Positions 11,238 through 21,748 of a stretch of DNA of 64,000 bases are shown in pieces. The notes under the pieces are model-generated. The model saw only the letters and a program-made list of their open reading frames with translations. It did no database searches and had not been told where the DNA came from. Position numbers and translations under genes: made by a program. This DNA comes from Agaricus subrufescens (lineage: Eukaryota; Basidiomycota; Agaricomycetes; Agaricales; Agaricaceae): assembly GCA_029945375.1 (NCBI GenBank), contig CM057070.1, positions 62,001 through 126,000 on the forward strand, in the 5' to 3' direction. How positions within the stretch are numbered: the first letter of the stretch is position 1; each line of letters starts with the position of its first letter.

Positions 11238-11657
11238 TTTTATTTGTATTAAGTTTTTGTAATTTTACTAAACTAGTAGCTTTTTTTGTTTGTTGTTATT
11301 TCTATTTTCAACTTTGTAGTAGCTAACTACTTTAATTGTAGTCTTTTTAAGCTATTTACTTATGTTGGATTAGTTTGATAAAATTTAAATAAAATCAAAA
11401 ACTGCTCAAATAACTTCGGGATAAGCTACTGTTAACTTGAGCTAATTAGAAATGCTTAGTATAAACTTATAAATAAGATACATTTTTTGACAATAAATTT
11501 GGTTAAACTAGGCTTTAGGCGAGTAGACTTTAGAATAAAAATTTATTTACTACTCGGTTCTTCCTCGAAAAGAAAAAAGCTTTATTGTTGTTGGTGGGGG
11601 GGGTTAGATAATTTAAAGTAGCGATTCTAGCTATTGAATAATTACAGATTAAAAATT
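11238..11657. other. atp8-cox3 spacer
   Basis: No gene is recognised. It contains a C8-C9 run (sense strand) at about 11595-11603, downstream of atp8 and upstream of cox3. Confidence 0.5.
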
Positions 11658-11816
11658 TTAGTTTTTTTTACTTAATTTAGTTATATATAATCTTATTACT
11701 TGTAGGTAAGTAAATGAAGGTAAAATATATTTAGAGAAAACAAAGATAATAGAAAATAAAACAGCAAATGCAAATACTAATTGATTAAAAAAATAAAAAG
11801 GTATTAATTGTGGCAT
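11658..11816 (-). CDS. atp8: ATP synthase subunit 8
   Basis: A 52-residue protein starting [20 protein letters not shown], followed by FSKYILPSF and ending TKLSKKN before TAA. MPQLIPF is the hallmark start of fungal Atp8, the small single-helix Fo membrane subunit of ATP synthase. The following hydrophobic helix and FSKYILP resemble basidiomycete copies. The start and stop are unambiguous. It lies between nad1 and cox3, far from atp6. Confidence 0.93.
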   Translation of the reverse strand: MPQLIPFYFFNQLVFAFAVLFSIIFVFSKYILPSFTYLQVIRLYITKLSKKN

Positions 11817-11904
11817 TATTAAAAATATTTGTAACTAGTTAGGTTCTTATAAGAACTATCTCTGCTAATGCTTTCATACTAAATTTTGATCTAGCAAAAA
11901 TATA

Positions 11905-12125
11905 TGATATTAATGAGATATAGAGGTATATATTAAATATAGCTAATTTAGTTATAGCTTATATCGAAGCTTTACATTTTATTGCTTTTAACTAAAACTA
12001 GCAAATAGTTATATACGAGTAGACAAGTTAGAATTGATAACAATCAACTGGAAGGCAGAGATTATACCAATTTAACTATACTCGCTTATATTTAATACTA
12101 GTGAGGCTTATTGTATATAGTTTCA
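11905..12125. repeat. duplicate of the tRNA-Gly segment (copy at 20445-20645)
   Basis: It shares gatattaatgag, gaagctttacattttattgc and ctagcaaatagttatatacg with 20445-20645. It includes the decayed tRNA-Gly. Confidence 0.85.
12014..12085 (-). pseudogene. decayed tRNA-Gly copy
   Basis: The acceptor and D-arm side match tRNA-Gly at 20554-20624. The anticodon loop has lost an A (CTTCCAG) and the T arm no longer pairs (TTCGAGC has become a run containing AATTCTAA). Not expected to function. Confidence 0.75.
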
Positions 12126-12520
12126 GATTCTACTAGAGTTTATAGATACATAGGATTTATCTTTTAAAAAAATCTTAAAAATGTAGGTAAAATTTTGTAA
12201 ATTAGATAAACAAAAAAATGTGCTTTGATTTTCTTTTTGTTTTTGTTTTTTGCTCAGGCTAACTTATCTATATAATTTGCATTTGTGTAACTCTAACCTA
12301 TCTCTTTTATTTGACTTTTAACTAACTGTGCTATTTTAAACAGAGCAGAGAAATTAAACCTTCTAAAGTAGGATGAAAAGTCCAAGTCTAACCAAGACTA
12401 ATTATGGACACTAAGATTAACTATTTCCTTAAACTGTAACAATTAATTTAAAGGGGTAAAATTTACATAAAAATAAAATCCAAAAAGTATACTACCTATA
12501 TTTAATTGTCTATCAGCTAA

Positions 12521-12658
12521 TTAATGTTTCTTTCTTTTGTATTGGTAAATTATTTTTGGCCAAGATCCATTTAAAACTTTTTCAATATTTGATTTAATTA
12601 TATATACCAAATAAATACCTTTACTTTGAAAGTAAGTGGTCAATGGTGAAATATTTTG
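12521..12658 (-). CDS. short unassigned ORF (46 codons)
   Basis: An open stretch ending VLNGSWPKIIYQYKRKKH before TAA, just downstream of nad1. The composition looks protein-like, but I do not recognise it and it has no ATG (a TTG is available). It may be a remnant of a longer gene. Confidence 0.2.
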   Translation of the reverse strand, partial: QNISPLTTYFQSKGIYLVYIIKSNIEKVLNGSWPKIIYQYKRKKH

Positions 12659-12721
12659 TTAATTATGCCCAAGCATTTATAAGTTTTGTTTAAATTTTAT
12701 AACTTTTTTTATACTTAGAAA

Positions 12722-15700
12722 CTAGTAAGGGGCAATATCAAAAGCAACTAATATGCTTGGTACAAGAATAATAAAGGCTACTGCAACAGGTAATAAGTTA
12801 AGCCAACATAAGTCAATTAATTGGTCGTATCTCAATCTAGGTAGAGTAGCTCTTACTAATACAAACATAAAACAAATAATACAAGTTTTTAAACCTAGTA
12901 CTATTGATTGTAAATTAATGAAGGTATCATTAACGAATAATTCAGGCATATTGTAACCACCTAAGAATAAAATTGATGTAATACATGAAAATAGGATAAT
13001 TGAGCTATATTCACTTAAAAAAAAGAAAACAAAAGGTACTGAAGAGTGTTCAGTAAAGAATCCTGCAACTAATTCTGATTCCAAAAAACAAAAAAATATT
13101 AATTATTATTTATCTCTTTAATATAATATTTACCTTAAAAACAAAAAGTTTACCTGACTTAATGTATCTTGAAATAGTTGATTTATGTACACTAAATTTA
13201 TTAGCTAAATCAACCTGATTAGAGTATTTTTCAATTAGATGATTATTTTCAACGTAAAGACCTAAAGGTCTAATACTCTTTTTGATTGACATTAAGTTTT
13301 TAGTATATTCACTATGCATTTTACCGTACATAGGATTTAATATCCCTGGTTTACTTATTAAACTTAAAGTAAATTTACTATGATTTTTCCCAAACATAGG
13401 GTGATTACTCTTAAATATAAATCTTGATTTCATTTTTTTAATTGCTTTTTTTGAATGTTTGTAACCTAACATAGAAATAGCCTCTTTCTTGAAATTAAAT
13501 AAAGAAGAAAAAGGAAAAGCAGATATTAAAGATGTTTCGATATCTGTCAACAAAACAGCAGGATCTTTATGAATATAATATATTACTAAATTAAAACTTT
13601 TTAAACCGTATTTTTTAAAAGATCTTTGTAGTTTTAAATTGGAATCTCTCCCTTTAATATGATCCATTAATCTAGAATATAAATTTAAACTAGATCCAAT
13701 ATATTGTATAGAAGATTTTATATGAATTAAACCATAAACTCCACCTAAATTACCTAAATCTTTCTTTAAAAATTCCGTATTAGAAAGATCACTATAAGTT
13801 TTTAAAGGCTTGATAGGTACATTATAAAAAAAAAGCACTGAAAGTTAAAATTAGAAAACAAGTTATCGGTATCTAATTTAAGGCTATCAACATAAAATAG
13901 GAAAATTAGCAAAAGTATAATAAATATAGATTACGATATATTTTTTTCCGTTACCTTTAAATAACGGTCGGACTATCTCATATTTCACTTAGTGAGGGAC
14001 CACGTAAAGGGATGGGATACTGTTCAAAAAAACGAAAAAGCGTATCACTGGGCAGATAAACTCCTTAAACTAGAAATTTTCGCGTATAGTCTCTGAGGAA
14101 CCTACTCCTATTTAAATAGTTTGGTTTCCTGCTGATTGTCCATTGTTACATTTTTAAGATTTTAACTCTTTTTTAAGGTACTTAAAGCTTTAGGAGTTTC
14201 CAGCAAATAGCGAAATTTATAGAGGCCAAATCAATTAGTTTTAGCTTCTTGAAGATCAAAAGGTGTTCTACTTGTTTCAGCTAGTATAGAAATGAAATAA
14301 AATATAAAAACAGGCAATAGAGGTACTATGAACCAAATAGCTTGTTGATTTTCAATTATAGTAATATAGTTAAGTGAACCATTTAAAATTATAACAATAA
14401 GTATTGCTGAACTTAAAATTAGCTCATAACTAATCATGGCTGAGGTTGATCTAAGAGATCCAAGGAAGGCATATTTAGAATTAGCTGACCAACCGGCTAA
14501 AAGTACTCCGAAGATTCCTAAGGATGATAAAGCTAAAGTATAGAATATACCTAATGAAAAATCTGATAAAGATAAACCTTGACCAAATGGAATTATTCCC
14601 CACAAACCCTTTTTTTTACTTCCCCTTTTCTTAACTGAAAAAACTAATGGGCTGATATAGATAAAAAATAACTCGTATTATATATAAATATTATCTATTT
14701 GTTTAAAGACCTAATTTATAGTACATTGAAGGAATAATATAAGGTTTTGTCTACTGAATTAAATGAGGTATTGAAGATTTGTTAATTCTTATTCTATAGG
14801 ACCGGTTGTTTTTGATATTCTATCTATCCACAAGATAGATTAAACTTACTTTCTAAAAATTAAATATAATACATCTTCTTTGGAATAAGAATCTCTACAA
14901 AGAACTAAATTACCTTTAGTTTTATTTAAAGAACCGTCAACCATAATCCAAAAAGCTAAAGAAACGGCAGTGATTCTATTAAAACTATCGCGAGGTATAA
15001 TTTTAATTTTTTTATTATCTAATTTAACATAAAAGTCCTCATATACCCAATTAAATTCTGGATATTTTAATGTACTAAACCCTATATCTATGTGTACTTT
15101 TTTAGTTAATTTTTAATTTTCTTTGATAAGTTTTAGGCTCTGTTTTCACATAAGACTTAAAATTTGAATATAAATGATAAATTAAATCTTGGTTAATTAA
15201 AGACATATAGAATCGTAATCTAGTATTACCATTTAATTGAGTTCGGCCGGCTCGTTCTGCATATTAATCACCTAACATTGAACCGAATATTACTTCTTTT
15301 TGAAAATTTTTAAGTTCTGGAGCAGAAATGGTTTTAGGTCCTTTAGTTCATAAATTAACAACAGTTTCTTTAGAAAACCAAATAGAACTTAAATAAATAC
15401 TTTCACTATTATAATTTGACAAATTTAAATCGATAACCAACTATAAAGGTATTTGGACTATATCTTTAATATAAGTAGAAATAAAAACAAAAACAAAAAT
15501 TTTTTTCACTCCCTTTTTTTTAGGTCTTAAGGGGCCCTTTGGGCATTATATTATTTCACGTGTAGTCTCTGAGGTTCCTACTCTTGTTAAAAAAAGTTAC
15601 CTGCTGATTTTCCATTGTAACATCTTTAAGATTTTCACTGAGTATTAAATGGTCTAGTATTAAGAGTTACTTCTAAGTAAACCCCGACCCTTAGTAGCAG

Positions 15701-17312
15701 GGTCCAATTCAATTTTGGATAATGATTTTTGCCACGACCTAGTGGCTTCTGCTTAAGCAGCGGGAAGATTAGTACTTAAAGCTTTAGGAGTTTCCAGCAT
15801 ATAGTGAAATTTGAATTAGGCCGGGTTTAACAACCTAATAAACTAAATATTAGTGTAGATACTGGAGCTAAATAGAATAATACTTTATTTGATTGAGAAG
15901 GTATTACTGTTTCCTTTACTATTAATTTTAAAGCATCGGCGACTTAACCTAATTACAATTAAGGCTCTACTTATTAACCTACTTAGGTGCTGCTTTTTGC
16001 GGAGTTCTGTAGTAGTAATATCCTTTGAATGGTTTACCTGTATCTAGTTTGGTAGGCAGTGTGACAGCGCTAATTGGCATAGCTTCCGCCGCTTTCCTAA
16101 TACTTCGAAAAGGTTTTTGATTAACCAGAGTAAAACTGTTTACATCGTAAACATATACTTTTGTACCTGACAATTCTGCTGCAGCTTCCACCGCTTTTAT
16201 TCCTGGACCTATCCCAAAGAAAGGGTTTAAAGATCCTTTTCCAGAAGCACTTTTTTTGCTCGTGTCACATCTGTATCTTTACGTCCTTTTAAGGACGCAC
16301 TTATCTTAAACCGAGTTAGTAATGACTGAGTACCCCGGTACTCGCGGGTATTATCAGTGGAATTTTTCATAAGAACATTGAGTAAAGGATTAAGTGTAAG
16401 CAAGTACTAGTTTTCTCGTTCTGGTTGCGTATCTCGTGGACAAGTTTCAATTACTGTGATAGAAAATTTATCCCAGCCAAATACCTTAAGAAAAAGGCCT
16501 AGGAAATTATTTTAAATAGGCCATTGAAGTAGTAATATTTAAAACGCATACCCAGGTCCGAAGATGAACCATAGTAAGTAAAGAGACGATATTTTAGGAA
16601 TGTTATTTTGTAGATACCACTAACTCCTTTCCAACTATTTCTGAACGATACATTTTCACGAGGTACATTAGCACAATGCGCAACTGCTTTGTTTTGTTTT
16701 TTGGTTCGTACTATTTTTGGCCTAGACTTATAATTAAGAATATGCCGGTATAATAAGTCAGCTTCACCCTTTACAAAAGGTAAAATAGATAAGCAGTGGA
16801 TTTCACTTTCGTGAATATTTAAGTAGAGGCTAAGAAAGACTAATATAATTATTGCGTCTTAGGAGGTAGACTATATCATCATGCTTTATTAGCTTGCAGA
16901 ACGTGTAGTCTTTGAGGGAAAAGTCGTTATTGACAATCTTCCCTGCTGATTGTACTTTAAGGATAATTTTTACTGGTATGGAACCTAGTACACCCTTATA
17001 CTTGTAGTTCCCAGCATATAGTTCTGTTTTCAATCTTCTCTCTCGAGAGGATGCCGCTCGCCATTCCGTTTTATGCTACGGTTGTAAAACTCCATAATAT
17101 CCTACAGTGTTCGGACCTACTCTTCTTTGATGAGCAGCTAATTGTTTTCTTTCTATTATAGTCATAAAAGCTACTGACAATAAAACAGGTAAAATTACAG
17201 ATAATACATCTATTAAACTAAAAATTGCGCTAATTAAAGCTATTTTGTTGATATTTATTCCTAACATTTTTAAAATTCGTTTTATTTTTTTATTTTTCAT
17301 TTTAAGTAGCAA
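12722..17312 (-). CDS. nad1: NADH dehydrogenase subunit 1 (4 exons)
   Basis: Membrane subunit of complex I at the quinone site. Exons: 17312-17078, 15942-15833, 14602-14243, 13081-12722 (1065 nt, 354 aa). Exon 1 has MTIIERKQLAAHQRRVGPNT; exon 2 ALKLIVKETVIPSQSNKV; exon 3 WGIIPFGQGLSLSDFSLGIF and AETSRTPFDLQEA; exon 4 ESELVAGFFTEHSSVPFVFF. All junctions follow a T. The first ATG gives a lysine-rich leader (KMKNKKIKR). The ATG at 17267 (MLGININ) is an equally plausible start. KNKK comes from a (TTTTTR)n tract common in this genome. Confidence 0.95.
13082..14242 (-). mobile_element. nad1 intron 3, group I
   Basis: Core directly after the 5' splice site: P 14212-14196, Q 14138-14121, R 14100-14082, S 13980-13967. 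The endonuclease ORF follows S, so it sits in the P9 side. It inserts in LQEA|ESEL. Confidence 0.92.
13110..13838 (-). CDS. GIY-YIG homing endonuclease
   Basis: A 242-residue free-standing frame. The catalytic module is GVYGLIHIKSSIQYIGSSLN (residues about 34-53), with KKYGLKSFNLVIYYI and a D.ETSLISAF helix. It then has NUMOD3-like DNA-binding repeats (GYKHSKKA, NHPMFGKNHS, NPMYGKMHS) and a C-terminal helix-turn-helix-like stretch (VDLANKFSVHKSTISRYIKS). The frame is intact and starts at ATG 13838. Expected to cleave intronless nad1. Confidence 0.93.
   Translation of the reverse strand: MLFFYNVPIKPLKTYSDLSNTEFLKKDLGNLGGVYGLIHIKSSIQYIGSSLNLYSRLMDHIKGRDSNLKLQRSFKKYGLKSFNLVIYYIHKDPAVLLTDIETSLISAFPFSSLFNFKKEAISMLGYKHSKKAIKKMKSRFIFKSNHPMFGKNHSKFTLSLISKPGILNPMYGKMHSEYTKNLMSIKKSIRPLGLYVENNHLIEKYSNQVDLANKFSVHKSTISRYIKSGKLFVFKVNIILKR
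14603..15832 (-). mobile_element. nad1 intron 2, group I
   Basis: Core: P 15806-15789, Q 15613-15597, R 15577-15557, S 15466-15453. A roughly 100-nt expansion (about 15660-15765, richer in GC) lies between P and Q. The dead endonuclease lies after S. Confidence 0.9.
14703..15430 (-). pseudogene. LAGLIDADG_2 endonuclease remnant
   Basis: The order of family landmarks is kept: GSMLGD, then SLAFWIMVDGSLNKTKGN, then PYIIPSMYYKLGL. It is cut by TAA inside the first motif (GSMLGD*YAERAG), by TAA after RKLKIN, by TAA after LIFRK and by further stops. TGA is Trp here too (WTKGPKTI). Non-functional. Confidence 0.85.
15943..17077 (-). mobile_element. nad1 intron 1, group I
   Basis: Core: P 17022-17006, Q 16952-16938, R 16918-16900, S 16880-16868. 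It inserts in LQP|FADAL. The section 15979-16650 has visibly higher GC than its surroundings. Confidence 0.9.
15979..16640 (-). pseudogene. GIY-YIG endonuclease remnant, GC-richer
   Basis: Pieces in different frames: GVSGIYKITFLKYRLFTYYG (GIY-YIG core), KVFGWDKFSITVIETCPRD, EREN-stop-LLTLNPLLN, then SLLTRFKISASLKGRKDTD, and an open C-terminal 70 codons (16191-15979) with KVYVYDVNSFTLVNQKPFRS. Several frameshifts and stops inactivate it. Codons such as GCG, CGC and CTG are used far more than in neighbours, hinting at a different donor. Confidence 0.8.
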
Positions 17313-17900
17313 CGGCTAGTAACGAAATCTGCCCTCCTTATAAGTTAATCTTACTAACGAAATTAATTAACTTAGCAAGTAGCTACTAATAGTAGCTTAT
17401 ATTAGAAGTTAAGACTTAGCCTTGAAGTTAGCAAGTTACCTTTTTTGACTTGAAGTAGTGAAAATTTCTAGCTAACGAAGTTCAACTAAATTTTAAATGA
17501 AAACTACTGTATATTGTAGTAGCCTACTCAACTAGTTGTAGCCTTTTGCCTAACACTAGGCTAATTTGAATAATCACCCTAATTTTTAGACATTGGTAAG
17601 CTGCTAGCCGTTTAGCTGCTATATTAATTTGTTATAGCTTTACAGTCCAGGTATAAGACCTAGTAATTTTTAAACATAAATTTAATTTTAGTAAATATAG
17701 CCCTTATTGAAAAGGCTAAAACTAACATTAAATGGCTATAGATATAGAATTGACTGAATTCTTTAGTAAAAGCATTTTTTATTGACTTTGCAATCAAATT
17801 TTTAAAATTGCCTTTGAAAAAGGCATGAAATTAATAAATTTCATCTTTTTATCGAGATTATCAGCTCTTTCTAGAAAATTGACACTATAACTAAGTAACT
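17313..17900. other. tRNA-Ile to nad1 spacer
   Basis: No gene is recognised. It is rich in tagct/ctagt words typical of the spacers here. Confidence 0.5.
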
Positions 17901-17970
17901 AAGCCCAAGAAGATTTGAACTTCTACAGATTCCTCATCAAGAAATTATTCTACCCTTAAATTATAGGCTT
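17901..17970 (-). tRNA. trnI: tRNA-Ile (anticodon GAT), copy 1
   Basis: Acceptor AAGCCTA/TGGGCTT, anticodon arm ATTTC-TTGATGA-GGAAT, T arm AGAAG-TTCAAAT-CTTCT. All arms pair. Confidence 0.92.
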
Positions 17971-18975
17971 TTATAAAAACTAGCTTATATTAGCGATTAG
18001 GTTTTGTAGAAGAATATTAGCTTTCTACTGCGTGAATTTACTAATTAAAATAAGTAACTAGCAAGTAGTATAAGTTAGATCTTTTTTTTATGCTAAGTGA
18101 GACTTTTTTAAGATTAACTTAACTGAGAATTAGCCATACAATCCAATATAAGTTAAATTTTACTTAGCAGTAGTTAAACTAAATTGTTACCCTTAAAAAA
18201 CAAAACTAAGCTAAAAAATTTCCTCAATAGCTATTACTAATCCCTTAAATAATTTTAACAAATAGTCTTTTAAAAAGCTACTTTTAAAACTTAAATAAGC
18301 AGCTATTAGTTAACTCGCTGTTATTATTAAAATAATTTTATAAACTTAACTACTTTTAGTTAATATAGTATAACTATATAAAGTTAACAAATTAGTAGTT
18401 ATTCCATGCTAGAGGTTAATTTGGGATATAAATTTAGAAAGGATTTTAACTTTTAATAAGTGAGAAAAGATTGTATAGTTTTATATTTAGACAGCTCTTT
18501 CCATCCGATCCGGCTTTACCATGTATTTATAAGCCGTCGAGTTTAAATATAAAGTATCTTTACTTATTTATTAATTTAACTTGAAAAATTTTCATACTCT
18601 TAAACACACCTAAAAACTTTTTTGTTTTTATTGCTCTTATTTGTTTACTCAACCATTCGTCTTTGTTGCAACGGCTTCTTTATAAGCTATAAATTAGACT
18701 GGTAAAAATTTTTTAATCCAAGAATGTTTTATACAAATATTTTGTGTACATAACTCTAATATATTTAGCTTCGTTAAAATTTTCCAAACAATATAAAAAT
18801 ATAGCAGAGCTATATTGTAATTTTCCGTTTGCTTTATTAAAATAGCCTTAAACTTACTGAAAGTAATTTGTTCGATAAACTTGTTTTTAATTTTTCTAAG
18901 TTAAGAGAAAAACGATACAATAATCACCATTACTTGTTTTTATTTTAGTTTTTTTATCTTTAATTAAACAAAATT
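17971..18975. repeat. duplicated spacer plus atp6 3' flank
   Basis: About 18045-18365 repeats 1740-2085. 18371-18975 holds no recognised gene; near 18490-18550 a GC-richer island (ccatccgatccggctttacc) stands out from the AT background. Confidence 0.65.
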
Positions 18976-18980
18976 GGGGG
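18976..18980 (-). promoter_or_regulatory. C-tract after atp6 stop
   Basis: The sense-strand run GAACCCCCAATTT lies 12-16 nt after the atp6 TAA. It parallels the tract after nad5. Function not known. Confidence 0.35.
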
Positions 18981-18991
18981 TTCAAATTTAT

Positions 18992-19774
18992 TTAGTTGGA
19001 ACTAGAATCATGAAGTGCGATTGCATCATGTAGATATGAACAAGTTAATAATGTAAATACATATGCTTGTATTACTGAAACTGCTAATTCTAACCCAATC
19101 AATGCTACAAATATTGCAAAAGGAACTAAAGTAATTATAGCTACAATTAAACTACCTGTAAATAATTTGTATAAATATGTAGATAAGATTTTTAATAGTG
19201 TGTGACCGGCAACGATATTAGCAAATAATCGAACTCCTAAAGAAACAGCTCTAGCTAAATAAGATATAGTTTCAATTAAAACAAGTAAAGGAACTAAAGC
19301 TAGAGGACATCCAGCTGGAACAAACAAAGCAAAGAAATGAAGTTTGTGAGTATATAGTCCTATAATTGTAACTCCACAGAAAATTGTGAAAGATAACCCT
19401 AATGATACAACACCACTAGCTGTTACAGCAAATGAATATGGTACATTAGAAATTAAGTTACCAATTAATATGAAGAAGAATAATGAATATACAAAAGGTA
19501 AATAAATTTCACTGTGTGCTCCTATTTGTTCTCTTACCATAGAACTTAAACTAGCATAAGATGATTCTAAAGAAATTGACCATTTACTAGGTATTAAGTT
19601 AGAATCGTTATTACCAAAGTAATGTAAACCTACTACTACAAATAATACAAATAAAGAATATAAACCTAAATTTGTTAAAGTTAAATTTACGTGACCTAAG
19701 ATAGGTGCATTTAATCCTATTAAGCTTGTAACTTCAAATTGACTTAATGGAGATAAGATAAATAATGTTTTCAT
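18992..19774 (-). CDS. atp6: ATP synthase subunit 6
   Basis: A 260-residue Fo a-subunit forming the proton half-channels next to the c-ring. It starts MKTLFILSPLSQFEVTSLIG, then LGLYSLFVLFVVVGLHYFG and MVREQIGAHSEIYLPFVYSL. It has the essential-Arg helix SYLARAVSLGVRLFANIVAG and the C-terminal GLELAVSVIQAYVFTLLTCS. No intron. Length is normal. ATG at 19774. Confidence 0.97.
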   Translation of the reverse strand: MKTLFILSPLSQFEVTSLIGLNAPILGHVNLTLTNLGLYSLFVLFVVVGLHYFGNNDSNLIPSKWSISLESSYASLSSMVREQIGAHSEIYLPFVYSLFFFILIGNLISNVPYSFAVTASGVVSLGLSFTIFCGVTIIGLYTHKLHFFALFVPAGCPLALVPLLVLIETISYLARAVSLGVRLFANIVAGHTLLKILSTYLYKLFTGSLIVAIITLVPFAIFVALIGLELAVSVIQAYVFTLLTCSYLHDAIALHDSSSN

Positions 19775-20217
19775 ATAATTATTTTATTTATTTGACTGAC
19801 GATTATTACATTTGATACATGCAGGCTTCCGCTATATAGTGATCGGCTTTCACTACTAGCGAAAGCTAAGCAAGTAGCTACTAATGCTTAATTTTAGCTT
19901 GTAGCTCCGCTATACAGGTATCCAATTATTAATTTAATCCTACTAGCTTTTTGAAATACTATTTTTAATAATTGTTGTAATCAAATTTATAGTTAAATGT
20001 TGCGCAGCTAACCTTATTCAAGCTAAGCTTATTCAAGTTACTAGATAGTGCATAGCTATAGTTGCCCTATTTTCGTTCTTACAGAACTTTGTTGCCTTTA
20101 TTTTTAAAAGTTAGGCTTGCGAAGCACTTTTATATCCTTCGTACTCTATATTGAGCTAGGACATTAATAGTTAAACTAGCTTACTAACTTCATTATTATT
20201 GATTTGTTTTGTTTTTT
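19775..20217. other. tRNA-Tyr to atp6 spacer
   Basis: No gene is recognised. It contains gctagc/agctt words. Confidence 0.5.
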
Positions 20218-20300
20218 GAGCAGTAAAGGAATCGAACCTTTTACGGCTATTAACCAATTCTTTTACAGAGAACCACCATTACCAATCGGATCACCTGCCC
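20218..20300 (-). tRNA. trnY: tRNA-Tyr (anticodon GTA)
   Basis: Class II tRNA with a long variable arm (about 16 nt). Acceptor GGGCAG/CTGCTC, anticodon arm GTTCT-CTGTAAA-AGAAT, T loop TTCGATT. Confidence 0.9.
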
Positions 20301-20444
20301 TAATTATAGCTTTTGCTATAAGTTTTTAATATTGTAGCCGCTTCGCTGATTATTCTCTTATATAAACTAGTGCTACTGTAAACTTTACTACCTTTATTTA
20401 AACTAGCGCAGATATCAAAACTTAATACAACCTATCAAATATAT

Positions 20445-20645
20445 GATATTAATGAGCTATAGAGGTATAATTTAAGTATATCTAATATAGTTATAGCTAA
20501 GATCGAAGCTTTACATTTTATTGCTTATAATAAAAACTAGCAAATAGTTATATACGAGTAGCCAGGCTCGAACTGACAACATCAACTTGGAAGGCAGAGA
20601 TTATACCAATTTAACTATACTCGCTTATATTTAATACTATTGAAG
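20445..20645. repeat. tRNA-Gly segment, parent copy of 11905-12125
   Basis: Upstream and downstream flanks of the intact tRNA-Gly are duplicated with the tRNA. This copy keeps the functional tRNA. Confidence 0.85.
20554..20624 (-). tRNA. trnG: tRNA-Gly (anticodon TCC)
   Basis: Acceptor GCGAGTA/TACTCGT, anticodon loop CTTCCAA, T arm with TTCGAGC. Intact cloverleaf. Confidence 0.9.
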
Positions 20646-20840
20646 TTAATATTTTATTCAAATACCTATTTTTTTATTAAAATTACATACTCTTATATAG
20701 AGTATTGAAGGCGGTTTATCTAAAGCAAGTCTTCAAATTTTATATTTAATAGAAGTAGCTAGCTACTGTTAATATATTTTTGTAGCGGAGCTATTATAAT
20801 ACATTGTTGGATTAATTTTAAACTAGCAACTAAATAGTAG

Positions 20841-20920
20841 CAAACAACAAAAACAACAAAAACAACAAAAACAAAAACAACAAAAACAAAAACAACAAAA
20901 AACAAAAACAAAATCAAAAT
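20841..20920. repeat. (CAAAAA)n microsatellite
   Basis: Irregular array of caaaaa/caacaaaaa units. Short versions of the same word (tttttgttttt) are scattered across spacers and some endonuclease ORFs, for example 39900-39955. Confidence 0.9.
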
Positions 20921-21190
20921 TCAATGATATTCAAAAACAAAAAGTGTTACTTCCACTCACAAGTGATATAATTTAAAGCTATTAGGCGTATGAGTTTTAA
21001 CTTGTTGCTACTTCCCTAACTAGTGACATAAAAGCTTCCATTACTGAAAATTTTACCCCTCAACATACAAAATATGTAGCTGTTTTAAATAAATTTGATC
21101 CCCTAACATAAAAACAACCTTTCTAATAATATAGACAAGAATATATATAAGCGTTTAGAAGTGAGAAAGAAGGGTCAAAAAGGTTAAAGA

Positions 21191-21748
21191 TTAAGGTGAT
21201 TCGGCAAGATAAGTCTCCTGATATTTAACGACTGCTTCCTTCATTAGTGGATAAATAGCGTTTTTAAATGAATCAAAAGTAGGGAATACTTCACTGGCTC
21301 GCCAATTATCTCTAATAAAAACTTCGTTCATATATCGGCTAATTAATCTAATAGGTTTGTTCCCTGTAGCTTCAAATAACTGATCTAAATCGAGTGTACC
21401 TAATTCAAGGTTACTTCTAAGATAACCGAATAATTCGCAATCTAAGTGGATATCATTTATCAACCCAAATGACATGGTTCGCACTAATTCCCAATCACCA
21501 TTTAGTAACGCATATCTATAAGCTAAAATTTCATCCACATTTTCAAAAGAATAGTCCCCATTCACGGATGCAAATCGTATTGTATTTGTTATAACTGGCG
21601 CTGTCTGAGTATCCGTAACATTACCTAGTATCGCATCACTATCCGTTAAAGAAGCCTGGGACTGTGTATCATATGAAGTATCAGACCCTGTATCTATTGA
21701 TGTTAATGAAAGATCATCACCACCCCCTTCAAAAATTTTCATCTTCAA
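21191..21748 (-). CDS. unassigned ORF, acidic leader plus globular domain
   Basis: 185 residues. The N-terminal 55 are Asp/Ser/Thr-rich (DDLSLTSIDTGSDTSYDTQS). A denser domain with charged helices follows (VDEILAYRYALLNGDWELVR, FIRDNWRASEVFPTF). No family is recognised. It overlaps the upstream ORF by 20 nt in another frame. The GC content and codon variety (GGC, CTC, CGC) are higher than in respiratory genes, suggesting acquired DNA. It may be the second half of one gene with 21729-22085. Confidence 0.5.
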   Translation of the reverse strand: MKMKIFEGGGDDLSLTSIDTGSDTSYDTQSQASLTDSDAILGNVTDTQTAPVITNTIRFASVNGDYSFENVDEILAYRYALLNGDWELVRTMSFGLINDIHLDCELFGYLRSNLELGTLDLDQLFEATGNKPIRLISRYMNEVFIRDNWRASEVFPTFDSFKNAIYPLMKEAVVKYQETYLAESP

